A stretch of 64,000 nt of DNA. Origin: Myxococcales bacterium (GTDB lineage Bacteria; Myxococcota; Myxococcia; Myxococcales; Myxococcaceae). The notes beneath the pieces are model-generated. The model worked only from the letters and a program-made list of their open reading frames with translations, had not been told where the DNA came from and did not search any database. Shown one piece after another: positions 33,163-41,615 of the stretch. The stretch spans positions 62,001 through 126,000 of the forward strand of contig JACPVI010000006.1 in NCBI GenBank assembly GCA_016191815.1, in the 5' to 3' direction. Position numbers and translations under genes: made by a program. Every line of letters starts with the position of its first letter. The stretch's first letter is position 1.

Positions 33163-35856
33163 TCATCTCGACGACGTGGGCGTTGACGTGGGGCGTTGAC
33201 GGCGACGGCGACGGCGACGGCGACGTGGCCGCCGACCACTTGCGTCTTCGCGCAGTGGCTCCACCCGCCGGCAGCCGAGGTGGAGCATCACCACTTGCAC
33301 CTCGCAGATGGGGCTTTTTCCCAGCTGCTGTCGCCTCGGGAGGCCGTTCCACCCCCGGAAGGCCGTCACCACATCGCCGCAAGCCGTCTCGATGAGCCGC
33401 TGCCGCGGCGGCTGGTGCCCGCTCAGGGGAAACCACGCCCCTAGTCCTTCGAGCGCCGCCCCGAGCTCCCGCTCCATGCGATCTCGCCGCGCCGGCGACA
33501 TTCCGGCGCGCACGAACACCTTGAGGTCCAGGTCCGAGCTGAACCCATGGCGCGGGCCGTACTCGCGCACGCCCCTCTTCTCGAGCTTGAGGGTGCTCCG
33601 GCGGAAGGCGCGAGGTGCTGCCCTCATCAACTGCCCGCGTTCCATCACCCGGCTGCCGTGGGCCACCGCTCCGACCAGCCGGCGACCCAGGATGCGCTCC
33701 AGCGTCGCCTGGATTGCCCCCAGAAGCTCTGGGGTCACTCCCACCAGGAGCTCGGCTCCTCCTTGCAGCCCAGGCAGGAGCACGTGGCCGAGCCTCCGCG
33801 CCCAGGCACCCGCCCGCGGGTAGCTCCAGGTTCCCTCCGGCAGGTGGCGTGAGGTGGAGATGAACGCCTTCCACTCTTCGAAGGAGCGCGGCCGGGATCG
33901 CCCATAGAGCATGCGCGCAAGCGACTCGGGCTCCAGCTGGGGCCGGATGATCTCTCTCCAGCGCAGCGCCGGCCTCCTCGCGCGTCGGAGGAAGGGCGCA
34001 GCCGCCTCGACCCACTGCTGGCCCAGCCTCCTCGTGGCCGCCGTCACCTCCGAGCCGGGACGGGCGAGCAACGCTCGCCAGCTCTCCGGCCACCTCCGGC
34101 GCCAGCGCTTCATCAACTCGGGAGCGCGCCCGGCAAGGTCGAACAGCGGGGCGGGGCAACGCTGCTTCCAGTAGCGGAAGACGAGCTCGCGTCCGGCATC
34201 TCTCAGCTCCCGCAGCTCTTGGGTGAGTCGCACCAGCCGCCTCCGCTCGGCGGCCGTTCCCGCATCAACGGGGAAGCCGAACAGCCTGGCCAGGCCCGCC
34301 ATGAAGCCGTCGACGTAGCTGGATTGATACGCGCGCAAGGCGGCCGTCCCAAGCCGCGGTGCAGCCGCCGGGGCGAGGGCGGAGGACTCCTCCAAAGACT
34401 CCACCAGCGTCCGCACTTGGCGCATCCACGCCGCCCGGTGGATCCGCACCCGGTAGGCGCCTTCGAGGAAGCGGAAGTCGGGCACATATTGCCGGAAGAA
34501 GCGCACGGTGGAGTAGTCGATGAAGTGCCCGTCCATCCGCACGTTGCCTGGCGTCGGGTTGAAGCAGTGGATCTGCAAGGCGTCGGTGCGGCCCACGTCG
34601 TGGCCCAGATTCTTGGCAAACTGGAGCACCAGCGCGCGCACGTGGCTCGCGCGGAGCGGGTTGAAGTCTCCGCGGATCAGCTCGCGCCCGACGTGAGCCA
34701 GCATCGCGCGGAAGGCTTCGGGCCGGTGGGTCCACAGCTTGAGGTGCCCAAGGCGCAGGTGCGTGCGGCTGACTCTTATTCCAGCCGCCGCCGGCCAGAC
34801 TTTGAGGGTGTTGTCCGCCGTCCGTTGGCCCGTCGACAGCAGCGCCAGGTACTCCGGAGTCTCGAAGCCGAGCCGGGCCAGCTCATCGGCCACGGTCACT
34901 TCCCACAGCGCGCGCGGGAAGGACACGAAGCCGTCCTCGTGGAACCTCCTCCCCTTCCAGGCGAGTGGAGTCGGACCGCAGCCCTTCAAGGTCAGCTCCT
35001 TCGGCCCGAGCGCGGTGCGCACCTTGCCCAGGTACACCGTGCGCCCGTCGCCCTTGGGACCCCGGAGGCGGTCGACGCGCAGCATGTCCATGTACCGCGT
35101 CGAGACCCGGCGGGAAGTCGCCTTCGGGAGCGTGCCGAGGTTCCCGAGCGCGAAGACGAAGCGTTCGCTCCAGGGCAGGCCCAGGCGGCGCCGCAGCCCC
35201 TCGTTCACCCACAGCACCTTCCCCTTCGGCCAAGGCCCCACCGGCACCTCTACGTGAAAGCGGCCGCTGGGCGGGAGCAGCACCTCGCGCACCCGGAAGG
35301 AAGAGTCCTGCCGCCTCTTGAAGCGAACGTACCCGCGGAGCTCTGAGGCGAAGGCGCCCAGCTCCCGAGCGCGGAACAAGGGCGGCGCCACTCGCTCGCC
35401 CGCGTCGGCGAGCACGAATCGACCGCGATCTCGGTAGAGATTGGAGGGGCTGAAATCCACCCTCACTCCCCACCGCTCCTCCACGGCGCGGATCGCCGTC
35501 CACGTGGAGAAGAGCTGTCGCACCGCCTTGGGTTCGAGCTCCCCTGAGCCGCTGATCAGCTCCTCGGCCAAGGGCGGGCCGTGGAGGAAGTCCCGCACCA
35601 GGGCAGAACCGTCGCGCCGGGAGGCATGGATCTCGGCGACCGGGACCCCGCCGGCCGCGAGCAACCTGCGCAGCCGCGGCTCCTCGCGCAGTCGGGCGCG
35701 AGCCTCCAGGGAAGGATGGGCGACCTTGACCACGTACGCCCCGCAACGCAGCACCTGGGCGGTGGCTCCCGCGCCGAGCAGCGGGAGCGCATCCCACCGC
35801 CGGGCGTCCAGGAGCTCCTCGGGAGTCAAGGCGCGAGTCCCGACGGCCGGCTCCAC
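33163..35856 (-). CDS. kinase-like / SelO-like pseudokinase / nucleotidyltransferase fusion protein
   Basis: This is an 897-residue protein with three nucleotide-handling regions. Residues 20-160 are protein-kinase-like: LLGAGATAQVL, Lys44 in YVVKVAH, VDFSPSNL (Asp134, Asn139) and Asp151-Ala-Gly. Residues 265-450 match SelO/YdiU protein AMPylases: GDGRTVYLGK, LTLKGCGPTP (Lys291), RVSRTHLRLGHL and CFNPTPGNVRMDGHFIDYS (Asn438, Asp447). The Asp normally before that Asn is Gly437 here. Residues 725-790 carry a nucleotidyltransferase pattern, HGSR then GFSSDLDLKV. The final 20 residues are an Arg/Thr/Ser-rich product of a hexanucleotide repeat. Its start overlaps the upstream glycosyltransferase gene by 31 bases. 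Targets unknown. Confidence 0.8.
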   Translation of the reverse strand: MEPAVGTRALTPEELLDARRWDALPLLGAGATAQVLRCGAYVVKVAHPSLEARARLREEPRLRRLLAAGGVPVAEIHASRRDGSALVRDFLHGPPLAEELISGSGELEPKAVRQLFSTWTAIRAVEERWGVRVDFSPSNLYRDRGRFVLADAGERVAPPLFRARELGAFASELRGYVRFKRRQDSSFRVREVLLPPSGRFHVEVPVGPWPKGKVLWVNEGLRRRLGLPWSERFVFALGNLGTLPKATSRRVSTRYMDMLRVDRLRGPKGDGRTVYLGKVRTALGPKELTLKGCGPTPLAWKGRRFHEDGFVSFPRALWEVTVADELARLGFETPEYLALLSTGQRTADNTLKVWPAAAGIRVSRTHLRLGHLKLWTHRPEAFRAMLAHVGRELIRGDFNPLRASHVRALVLQFAKNLGHDVGRTDALQIHCFNPTPGNVRMDGHFIDYSTVRFFRQYVPDFRFLEGAYRVRIHRAAWMRQVRTLVESLEESSALAPAAAPRLGTAALRAYQSSYVDGFMAGLARLFGFPVDAGTAAERRRLVRLTQELRELRDAGRELVFRYWKQRCPAPLFDLAGRAPELMKRWRRRWPESWRALLARPGSEVTAATRRLGQQWVEAAAPFLRRARRPALRWREIIRPQLEPESLARMLYGRSRPRSFEEWKAFISTSRHLPEGTWSYPRAGAWARRLGHVLLPGLQGGAELLVGVTPELLGAIQATLERILGRRLVGAVAHGSRVMERGQLMRAAPRAFRRSTLKLEKRGVREYGPRHGFSSDLDLKVFVRAGMSPARRDRMERELGAALEGLGAWFPLSGHQPPRQRLIETACGDVVTAFRGWNGLPRRQQLGKSPICEVQVVMLHLGCRRVEPLREDASGRRPRRRRRRRRRQRPTSTPTSSR
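33198..33224. repeat. GGCGAC hexanucleotide tandem repeat
   Basis: Four perfect GGCGAC units, preceded by one extra GAC, lie inside the last 20 codons of the fusion gene, where they encode a poly-Arg run on the minus strand. Slippage could change the C-terminus, and the unit length keeps the frame. Confidence 0.9.
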
Positions 35857-36725
35857 GTCCAGTCGGGGCCGAGCAGCCCTCCACTAGGCTCGGGGTCGTC
35901 GCGGTCCGCGGTGCCCACCAGGCGTCGGAGCGCGGCGGCAAGCTCTTGCGCGGCCTCGGAGAGCGGCGGGCCCGCGCCGTCTCCCGCTGCCCGGCGGCGA
36001 AGCTCCCGGTGAGCCGCGGAGGCCGGCCTCAGCTGCGGCCATTTCGACTCGATGAAGCGCAGCGAGATGGCGTCGTGAAGAGTCCGTTGCAGCTCGCCCG
36101 AGGTGGCGGTGATGCCTCCGCCCCAGACCCGGTAGAGCACCAGCGGCTCGGCGAGGTTGCTCGCGCGGGTGGCCGACAGGGCCCGGGTCCACAATTCGTA
36201 GTCGCCGGCGACTCGGAAGCTGGAGTCGTACCGGAGTCCAAGGCTCCTTCGCCACATCACCGTGGAGTGCACGAACGGCGGCGCGAGGAGGCACCTCGCC
36301 CGGATGGCGGCGTCGCTTTGAGGGACCCAGTGGTGGCCGAGTTGCCGGCCTGCCTCGTCGACGTCCAGGCAGCAGGACCCGACCAGCCCGACTTCCGGGT
36401 TCCGGGCCAGAAAGTCGACTTGCGCCTCGAGCCGGCCAGGCAGCGCCACGTCGTCGGCGTCGAGCCGGGCGATGAATTCGCCGCGGGCGCGCTCGAGCCC
36501 AAGGTTGGCCGCGGCGAAGGGCCCCTGGTTCTCCTCGAGCCGCAAGACCTCGAGGCGCGGCTCCGCGAGGGAAGCGAGCTGCGCGGCGGTGTCGTCACCG
36601 GAGGCGTCGTCCACCACGATGAGCTGCACCTCGCGAAGCGTCTGCCCGAGGAGGCTCTGCACCGCGTGGCCGACGAAGCGGCCGCCGTCGTGCACCGCGA
36701 TCACCACGCTCACCCGGGGGCTCAC
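35826..36725 (-). CDS. family 2 glycosyltransferase
   Basis: The 299-residue GT-A enzyme has SVVIAVHDGGRFV, LIVVDDASGDDT (nucleotide-binding Asp), the metal site ARLDADDVAL and FRVAGDYELWTRAL near the acceptor site. It is cytoplasmic and probably adds a sugar to a polysaccharide or glycolipid. The GTG start at 36725 lacks a strong ribosome-binding site. The gene overlaps the kinase/SelO-like fusion by 31 bases, so the two are likely made together. Confidence 0.9.
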   Translation of the reverse strand: MSPRVSVVIAVHDGGRFVGHAVQSLLGQTLREVQLIVVDDASGDDTAAQLASLAEPRLEVLRLEENQGPFAAANLGLERARGEFIARLDADDVALPGRLEAQVDFLARNPEVGLVGSCCLDVDEAGRQLGHHWVPQSDAAIRARCLLAPPFVHSTVMWRRSLGLRYDSSFRVAGDYELWTRALSATRASNLAEPLVLYRVWGGGITATSGELQRTLHDAISLRFIESKWPQLRPASAAHRELRRRAAGDGAGPPLSEAAQELAAALRRLVGTADRDDPEPSGGLLGPDWTWSRPSGLAP

Positions 36726-36810
36726 CGCGGCCGGGATAATTCGAGCCCCGGGCGCAAGTCAAACCAGGCTCGCCTTGCCGCGCCGGAGGGCCGACTCGCA
36801 TAATCGCCCA

Positions 36811-37197
36811 ATGGCCGAGCCAAGCGATTCAGGCAGGAGCGCCGGGCCCGTCGACGTCCCCGCCGCCTTTCGCCGCCTGGAGGCAGCTCTCCGCGAGCGC
36901 CCGCTCTCTGATTTTGCCGCTGTCGGCGGAGAGGTCGCCTTCATCGTCAGAGGCGCCAAGCCCTCGCACTGGCGAGTCACCTCCCTCGGCGGCCAGGTGC
37001 TGATCCAACCCGGCAATCCTCCGTTCCCGGTGTTCACCATCGGCATCCAGCCCCGCGCGCTCGGCAAGCTGGCCGAGGGCACCCTCGATGTGGCCCGGGC
37101 CTTCCGCGAGAAGCGCCTGGTGGTGGAAGGCGACCTCGAGGCTTTGGGCCGGTTCGTGAGCTGCTTCTCGTTCGACGAGACTTCATCCCGCGCCTGA
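36811..37197 (+). CDS. SCP2-like sterol-carrier-domain protein
   Basis: The 128-residue single-domain protein has the SCP-2 pattern: a predicted five-stranded sheet with FIVRGAKPSHWRV and VLIQPGNPPFPVFTIGI, followed by the helix GTLDVARAFREKRLVVEGDLEALGRF, in which 'A.....G.l.v.GD...l..f' is typical. It may bind a lipid or hydrophobic cofactor. It is divergent from the glycosyltransferase gene. Confidence 0.65.
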   Translation: MAEPSDSGRSAGPVDVPAAFRRLEAALRERPLSDFAAVGGEVAFIVRGAKPSHWRVTSLGGQVLIQPGNPPFPVFTIGIQPRALGKLAEGTLDVARAFREKRLVVEGDLEALGRFVSCFSFDETSSRA

Positions 37198-37267
37198 ATG
37201 GAGGCCCGAAGATCGCTCCGGCGTCTTTGTGTTAGGGTCCGCCGCACCTCAATCCGAGGAGGGGAAC

Positions 37268-37675
37268 ATGGCCTCAGTGAAGCTGGATACGGTTCGAAAC
37301 GGCGTCAAGCTGCTGTCCGGGCTGCTCAAGGAAGCGGACTTCCAGGGCAACGAGAGCGGCAAGGTGAGCAAGCGCGAGCTACGGGACTTCATCGACAACT
37401 GGGGCGATGGCGGCTCGCTGGACGACGCGCTGAAGAAGGTCTACCGCTACGCCCAGGCGAAGTACGGCACCCAGGCGCCGAGCATCCAGGAGCTGAACCG
37501 GGCCCTCGCCGACGCGATGAGGAACGCGGCCAAGGCCGACAAGGACCACTCCAAGACGCTGAGCGTCAGCGAGCGCCGCGCCCTGGCCACCACCTGGAAG
37601 GCGGTGGTCGAGTTCGCCAAGGACTACCGCGGCTCCTCCGTGTCGGACATCCTGCACCCGCAGTCGGCGCCCTGA
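37268..37675 (+). CDS. small EF-hand-like protein
   Basis: The ATG lies behind a strong GAGGAGGGG. The 135-residue helical protein lacks a signal peptide. KADKDHSKTLSVSERRAL contains a canonical EF-hand loop (D-x-D-x-S-x-T-x-S-x-x-E) near residue 95, and QGNESGKVSKRELRDFI near residue 30 looks like a degenerate second hand. It is probably calcium-responsive. It overlaps the following radical SAM gene by about four bases. Confidence 0.75.
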   Translation: MASVKLDTVRNGVKLLSGLLKEADFQGNESGKVSKRELRDFIDNWGDGGSLDDALKKVYRYAQAKYGTQAPSIQELNRALADAMRNAAKADKDHSKTLSVSERRALATTWKAVVEFAKDYRGSSVSDILHPQSAP

Positions 37676-38577
37676 TTCGCCCCTCGCGGCCCTGGCGAGT
37701 CCCTCCGCCCGGGTTCATCGAGGTGGAGCTGGGCTCCTACTGCAACCGGCGCTGCCCCTGGTGCCCGAACGGTTGGCACCAGCGCGGGCAGCGCCGCGAG
37801 CACATGAAGGAGTCCACCTGGCGCGCCCTCCTGCGCGACTTGGGGGCAGCTCGGTACCGCGGCTGGCTCGCCTTCCACAACTACAACGAGCCCCTGGCCG
37901 ACCCTCACCTGTTCGACCGGCTGCGCCAGGCGCGGAGGGCCTTGCCTCGCGCGCATCTCGAGGTGCTCACCAACGGTGACCTCCTGGGCCGGGTGACCCT
38001 GAGGCAGCTCCGCACCTTTGGAGCCGACCTGGTGAGAGTCACCCTCTACCCTCCGCCGCAGCGCGCGTTCGACGGTCCCGACAAAAGGGCGCTGCGGGCC
38101 TTCATGCGAAGGCTGGGCCTCTTGGCGAAGGCCCCCTTGCGAGATCGAGGGTCGAAGATCGAGCTGCACGCACGGCAAGGCCGGATGCGGGTGATCGTCC
38201 GGGCTCCGCGCCTAGGGCACTTCACCGACCGCGCCGGCAGCGTGCGGATGGCTGAGCTCATCTCCCGAAAGAGGCGGCGCCGCCAGTGCCTCTTGCCCAT
38301 CCACTCCGCCGCGGTCGACTACCACGGCAACCTCAAGCTCTGCTGCCACATCTACGACACCCTGCAGCCCTCCAATCGGCCCTACGTCATCGGCAACGTG
38401 GAGAAGGTCGCGTTCACCCGGCTGTGGGCGTCCCCGAGGATGCAGTCGCTGCGGGCAAAGCTCGCCGCCGCCGACTTCCGGGGACTTGCGGCCTGTGCGC
38501 GCTGCTCCCACCGGCCTACCGCGTCGCTGGTCCGATGGATCAAGCGGCATTACCCGGTCCGGCCCGGCGAGCGGTAG
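37672..38577 (+). CDS. radical SAM/SPASM-type enzyme
   Basis: The protein has about 300 residues. The cluster motif CNRRCPWCPNG lies close to the N-terminus, followed by a TIM-barrel with FHNYNEPLADPHLF and VLTNGD. A C-terminal SPASM-like cysteine set (CLLPIH, KLCCHIY, CARCSH) closes the protein. Such enzymes modify peptides or other substrates by radical chemistry. The start is unresolved because no ATG or GTG precedes the motif in frame; CTG at 37672 or ATT at 37675, inside the stop of the EF-hand gene, would give coupled translation. The coupling makes the EF-hand protein a possible substrate or partner, which is inference. Confidence 0.78.
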   Translation: MIRPSRPWRVPPPGFIEVELGSYCNRRCPWCPNGWHQRGQRREHMKESTWRALLRDLGAARYRGWLAFHNYNEPLADPHLFDRLRQARRALPRAHLEVLTNGDLLGRVTLRQLRTFGADLVRVTLYPPPQRAFDGPDKRALRAFMRRLGLLAKAPLRDRGSKIELHARQGRMRVIVRAPRLGHFTDRAGSVRMAELISRKRRRRQCLLPIHSAAVDYHGNLKLCCHIYDTLQPSNRPYVIGNVEKVAFTRLWASPRMQSLRAKLAAADFRGLAACARCSHRPTASLVRWIKRHYPVRPGER

Positions 38578-38666
38578 CGGCAGGGCGGGGCATGGCGGCG
38601 GAGGTAGGAGTGCGTCCCGGCGGGTTCCCCTTCTAGAATCCTCGTCAGGCCGAACGAGGTACACGC

Positions 38667-39974
38667 GTGCGCATCGAGAGACTGCTCCTGGTCCTGCCCC
38701 TCGCGGCGGCCCTCCTCCTTCCCAAAGCGGCGCTGGGGGCGAAGGGCGAAGACACCTACCGCCAGCTCGAGCTGTTCGCCCGGGTGCTCTACTACGTGGA
38801 GAACAACTACGTGGAGCCGGTGGACGATCAGCAGCTCGTCTACGGCGCCATCAAGGGAATGCTGGAGACCCTGGACCCGCACACGGTCTTCATGCCCCCC
38901 GACCAGTTCAAGGAGATGAAGATCGACACCCAGGGCGAATGGGGCGGGCTGGGGATCGAGATCGCCCGGAAGAACGACGTCATCACCGTGGTCGCACCGA
39001 TCGACGACACCCCGGCGGCGAGGGCCGGGGTGCGCCCGGGGGATCAGATCCTGGCCATCGACGGCGAGAGCACCAAGAACATGGAGCTGGGCCAGGCGGT
39101 GAAGAAGATGCGCGGGCCCGCCGGCAAGAAGGTGACCCTCACCGTGATGCGCGAGGGCTTCACCCAGGCGCGGGAGATCGCCATCATCCGCGACCACATC
39201 CGGATCATCTCCGTGGAGGGGGCGCTCTTCGGAGGGATCGGCCACATCAAGGTGAAGAACTTCCAGGAGCGGACCGACGCCTACCTGAGGAAGGAGCTGG
39301 ACCGGCTCCGGCAGCTCAACGGCGGCAAGGAGCTGCGCGGGCTGGTCCTGGACTTGCGGAACAACCCCGGCGGGCTGCTCGACCAGGCGGTGGCGGTGAG
39401 CGACCGCTTCCTCGAGGGGGAGCTCACCATCGTCACCACCAAGGGACGGGGGGAGCGCAACATCCACGAGGAGAAGAGCAAGGACCGCGACACCGAGAAG
39501 GACTACCCGATCGTGGTGCTGGTCAACGGAGGGAGCGCCTCGGCCTCGGAGATCGTCGCCGGGGCGCTGCAGGACCACGAGCGTGCGGTGGTGATGGGCG
39601 TGCCCACCTTCGGCAAGGGCTCGGTGCAGACGGTGATCGAGCTGGAGGACGGCTCGGGACTCAAGCTCACCATCGCGAGGTACTACACGCCCAGGGGGCG
39701 CTCCATCCAGGAGAAGGGGATCACTCCCGACTTCGTCGTGGACGACGACCCGAACGCCGCGGCGAAGCCCGAGAGCGTGCGGGAGAAGGACCTGCGCCGC
39801 CACTTCAAGGCCGAGGACGGGGGAGAGGCCTCCGAGCTCCTCCGGGGCCCGCCCCAGATGCCTTCCTGGGACGCGACCGAGAAGGTGGGCGACCTGCAGC
39901 TCAAGGTGGCGCTCAATTACCTCCACGGCCTGTCGGGCCGGCGGGAGGGCCGCAACACCGCCAAGGCCCGGTAG
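38667..39974 (+). CDS. ctpA: S41 family carboxyl-terminal processing protease
   Basis: The 435-residue protein has a signal peptide, a PDZ domain (GGLGIEIARKNDVITVV, then AGVRPGDQILAIDG), and the S41 catalytic core. Nucleophile Ser lies in NGGSASASEIVAGAL and the Lys base in PTFGKGSVQTV. It also shows the typical YYTPRGRSIQEKGITPD. It cleaves C-termini of periplasmic proteins. The GTG start gives a good signal peptide. Confidence 0.95.
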   Translation: MRIERLLLVLPLAAALLLPKAALGAKGEDTYRQLELFARVLYYVENNYVEPVDDQQLVYGAIKGMLETLDPHTVFMPPDQFKEMKIDTQGEWGGLGIEIARKNDVITVVAPIDDTPAARAGVRPGDQILAIDGESTKNMELGQAVKKMRGPAGKKVTLTVMREGFTQAREIAIIRDHIRIISVEGALFGGIGHIKVKNFQERTDAYLRKELDRLRQLNGGKELRGLVLDLRNNPGGLLDQAVAVSDRFLEGELTIVTTKGRGERNIHEEKSKDRDTEKDYPIVVLVNGGSASASEIVAGALQDHERAVVMGVPTFGKGSVQTVIELEDGSGLKLTIARYYTPRGRSIQEKGITPDFVVDDDPNAAAKPESVREKDLRRHFKAEDGGEASELLRGPPQMPSWDATEKVGDLQLKVALNYLHGLSGRREGRNTAKAR

Positions 39975-40055
39975 GGCACCGCCCCCCCGGCTCGTCCAGG
40001 GCCTGGCCGAGCAAAGGTTTGGCAAACCGGCGCCGGGCGGGTTGAATGTCAGCCC

Positions 40056-41615
40056 GTGGCGGGCTCGCGCGGAACAACGGTGGGCGCGGCGGTGGCTCTT
40101 GCCCTGCTGATGGGCGGTGGCACGGCCTCGGCGGGAGGCTCGATGGTGGTGCTGGCGGTCGGGCTCGACGCGGCCGCCAAAGACTCTTCCGGAGAGCTGA
40201 ACCGCGCGGCGGCGGTGGCGATCCAGCGTTCGGGGAAGCTGGAGTCGATCCGGCTGGTGGATGCCTTGGAGCCGCAGAACTCCGCCAAGCGGAAGGCCAA
40301 GCTCGCCGAGGCAGAGGCGGCCTACCTCGCCGGGATCAGCGCCTACGACGAGCTGGACACCGTGCGCGCCGCACAGCAGTTCGAGGCCTCGATGAAGGCC
40401 TTCCGGAGCACCGATCTCACCCGGACCTTGGAGGAGCTAGCCAAAGCCTGGGTGATGAAGGCGGCCTCGTTCGTGGCCAACGGGGAGAACGCCGCCGCCA
40501 AACAGGAGATCGAGAAGATCGTCGCCGTGCACGCGAAGGCGCAGTTTTCCTCCGCCTACTTCACGCCTGACGCGCTCAAGCAGGTCGAGGAGGCGCGGAA
40601 AAGCGCGGCCGCGGCCAAAGGCGAGCTGAAAGTGAAGACCACCCCATCCGGCGCGGAGGTGTACCTCGACGGGGAGTACCGAGGGGTGAGCCCCCTGACG
40701 GTGAAGAAGCTGCTCCCAGGCGAGCATCTGCTCACCGCCCTCGCCGCCGGCTACTCGATGGCCCAGCAGCCGGTGGGGCTGGGGACGGCGGAGGTCAGCC
40801 TTCGGCCCGCCGAGGCGCACGAGCAGTGGAGGGCCGCGGTGGAGCGCATCGCCCAGGACCCCAGGGGCCCGCTGCGCGACGCGGCGGCGAAGGAGCTGGG
40901 GAAGTGGGTGGGCGCCGACCAGGTGCTCTTGGCGATCGCCAAGAAGAGCTCCGCCGGGCACAAGCTCGAGCTGACCGCGCTCCGGCTCGAGACCAAGGAC
41001 GGGCACAACGCCGCCTACCAGATCGCCACCGTGCCGATGGGGCAGGGGCTCGGGCCGGCGGCGGAGACGCTCTTCATGGCGCTTCTTTCGAAGGACGAGC
41101 CCCGCCAGGGCGGCAACCCGGTGGTGCATTTCGACCTCCCCGGCTCCGGCACGCTCAGGCGCACAGTGGGCTACGCGCTGATTGCCACCGGAGTGGCGCT
41201 GGTGGGCGGCGGGCTCTTCATCGGCACCCAGGCCAACGCCCAGGTGGACGAGTACCGCAGGACGAAGCAGACCGATGCCCAGAGGTCTGCCGAGCTGAAG
41301 AATCGCGGGCAGACCTATGCGCTGATGGCCGACCTGTTCATGCTCGGCGGAGTGGTGGCCGCCGCACCGGGAGGCTTCCTGGCGTTCTCGGGGAGCGAGC
41401 GGAAGGAGGAGCTGGGCCAGGCTCCCGAGGCGAAAGGATTGCCAGGAACGGACGCCCGCGGAAAGGAGGCCCGTGGGAAGGATGCTCGCGCGAAGGAGGC
41501 CGCGGCCGAGCTGGAGCGGCGCCGCGAGGAGCAGCGCAAGAAGGAGGAGGAGGGGCAGCAGAAGAAAGAGCAAGAGAAGAACAAGCGGGACGAGGAGGAC
41601 CTCCGGAACTTCTGA
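40056..41615 (+). CDS. PEGA-domain exported protein
   Basis: The 519-residue protein has a signal peptide (ALALLMGGGTASA). The N-terminal half is TPR-like or helical (AEAAYLAGISAYDELDTVRAAQQFEASM). A PEGA domain (KVKTTPSGAEVYLDGEYRG) follows at about residues 195-260, then two predicted membrane helices, and a highly charged C-terminal coil (ELERRREEQRKKEEE). PEGA domains are surface or wall-associated in myxobacteria. It overlaps the next gene by one base (TGATG). Confidence 0.82.
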   Translation: MAGSRGTTVGAAVALALLMGGGTASAGGSMVVLAVGLDAAAKDSSGELNRAAAVAIQRSGKLESIRLVDALEPQNSAKRKAKLAEAEAAYLAGISAYDELDTVRAAQQFEASMKAFRSTDLTRTLEELAKAWVMKAASFVANGENAAAKQEIEKIVAVHAKAQFSSAYFTPDALKQVEEARKSAAAAKGELKVKTTPSGAEVYLDGEYRGVSPLTVKKLLPGEHLLTALAAGYSMAQQPVGLGTAEVSLRPAEAHEQWRAAVERIAQDPRGPLRDAAAKELGKWVGADQVLLAIAKKSSAGHKLELTALRLETKDGHNAAYQIATVPMGQGLGPAAETLFMALLSKDEPRQGGNPVVHFDLPGSGTLRRTVGYALIATGVALVGGGLFIGTQANAQVDEYRRTKQTDAQRSAELKNRGQTYALMADLFMLGGVVAAAPGGFLAFSGSERKEELGQAPEAKGLPGTDARGKEARGKDARAKEAAAELERRREEQRKKEEEGQQKKEQEKNKRDEEDLRNF

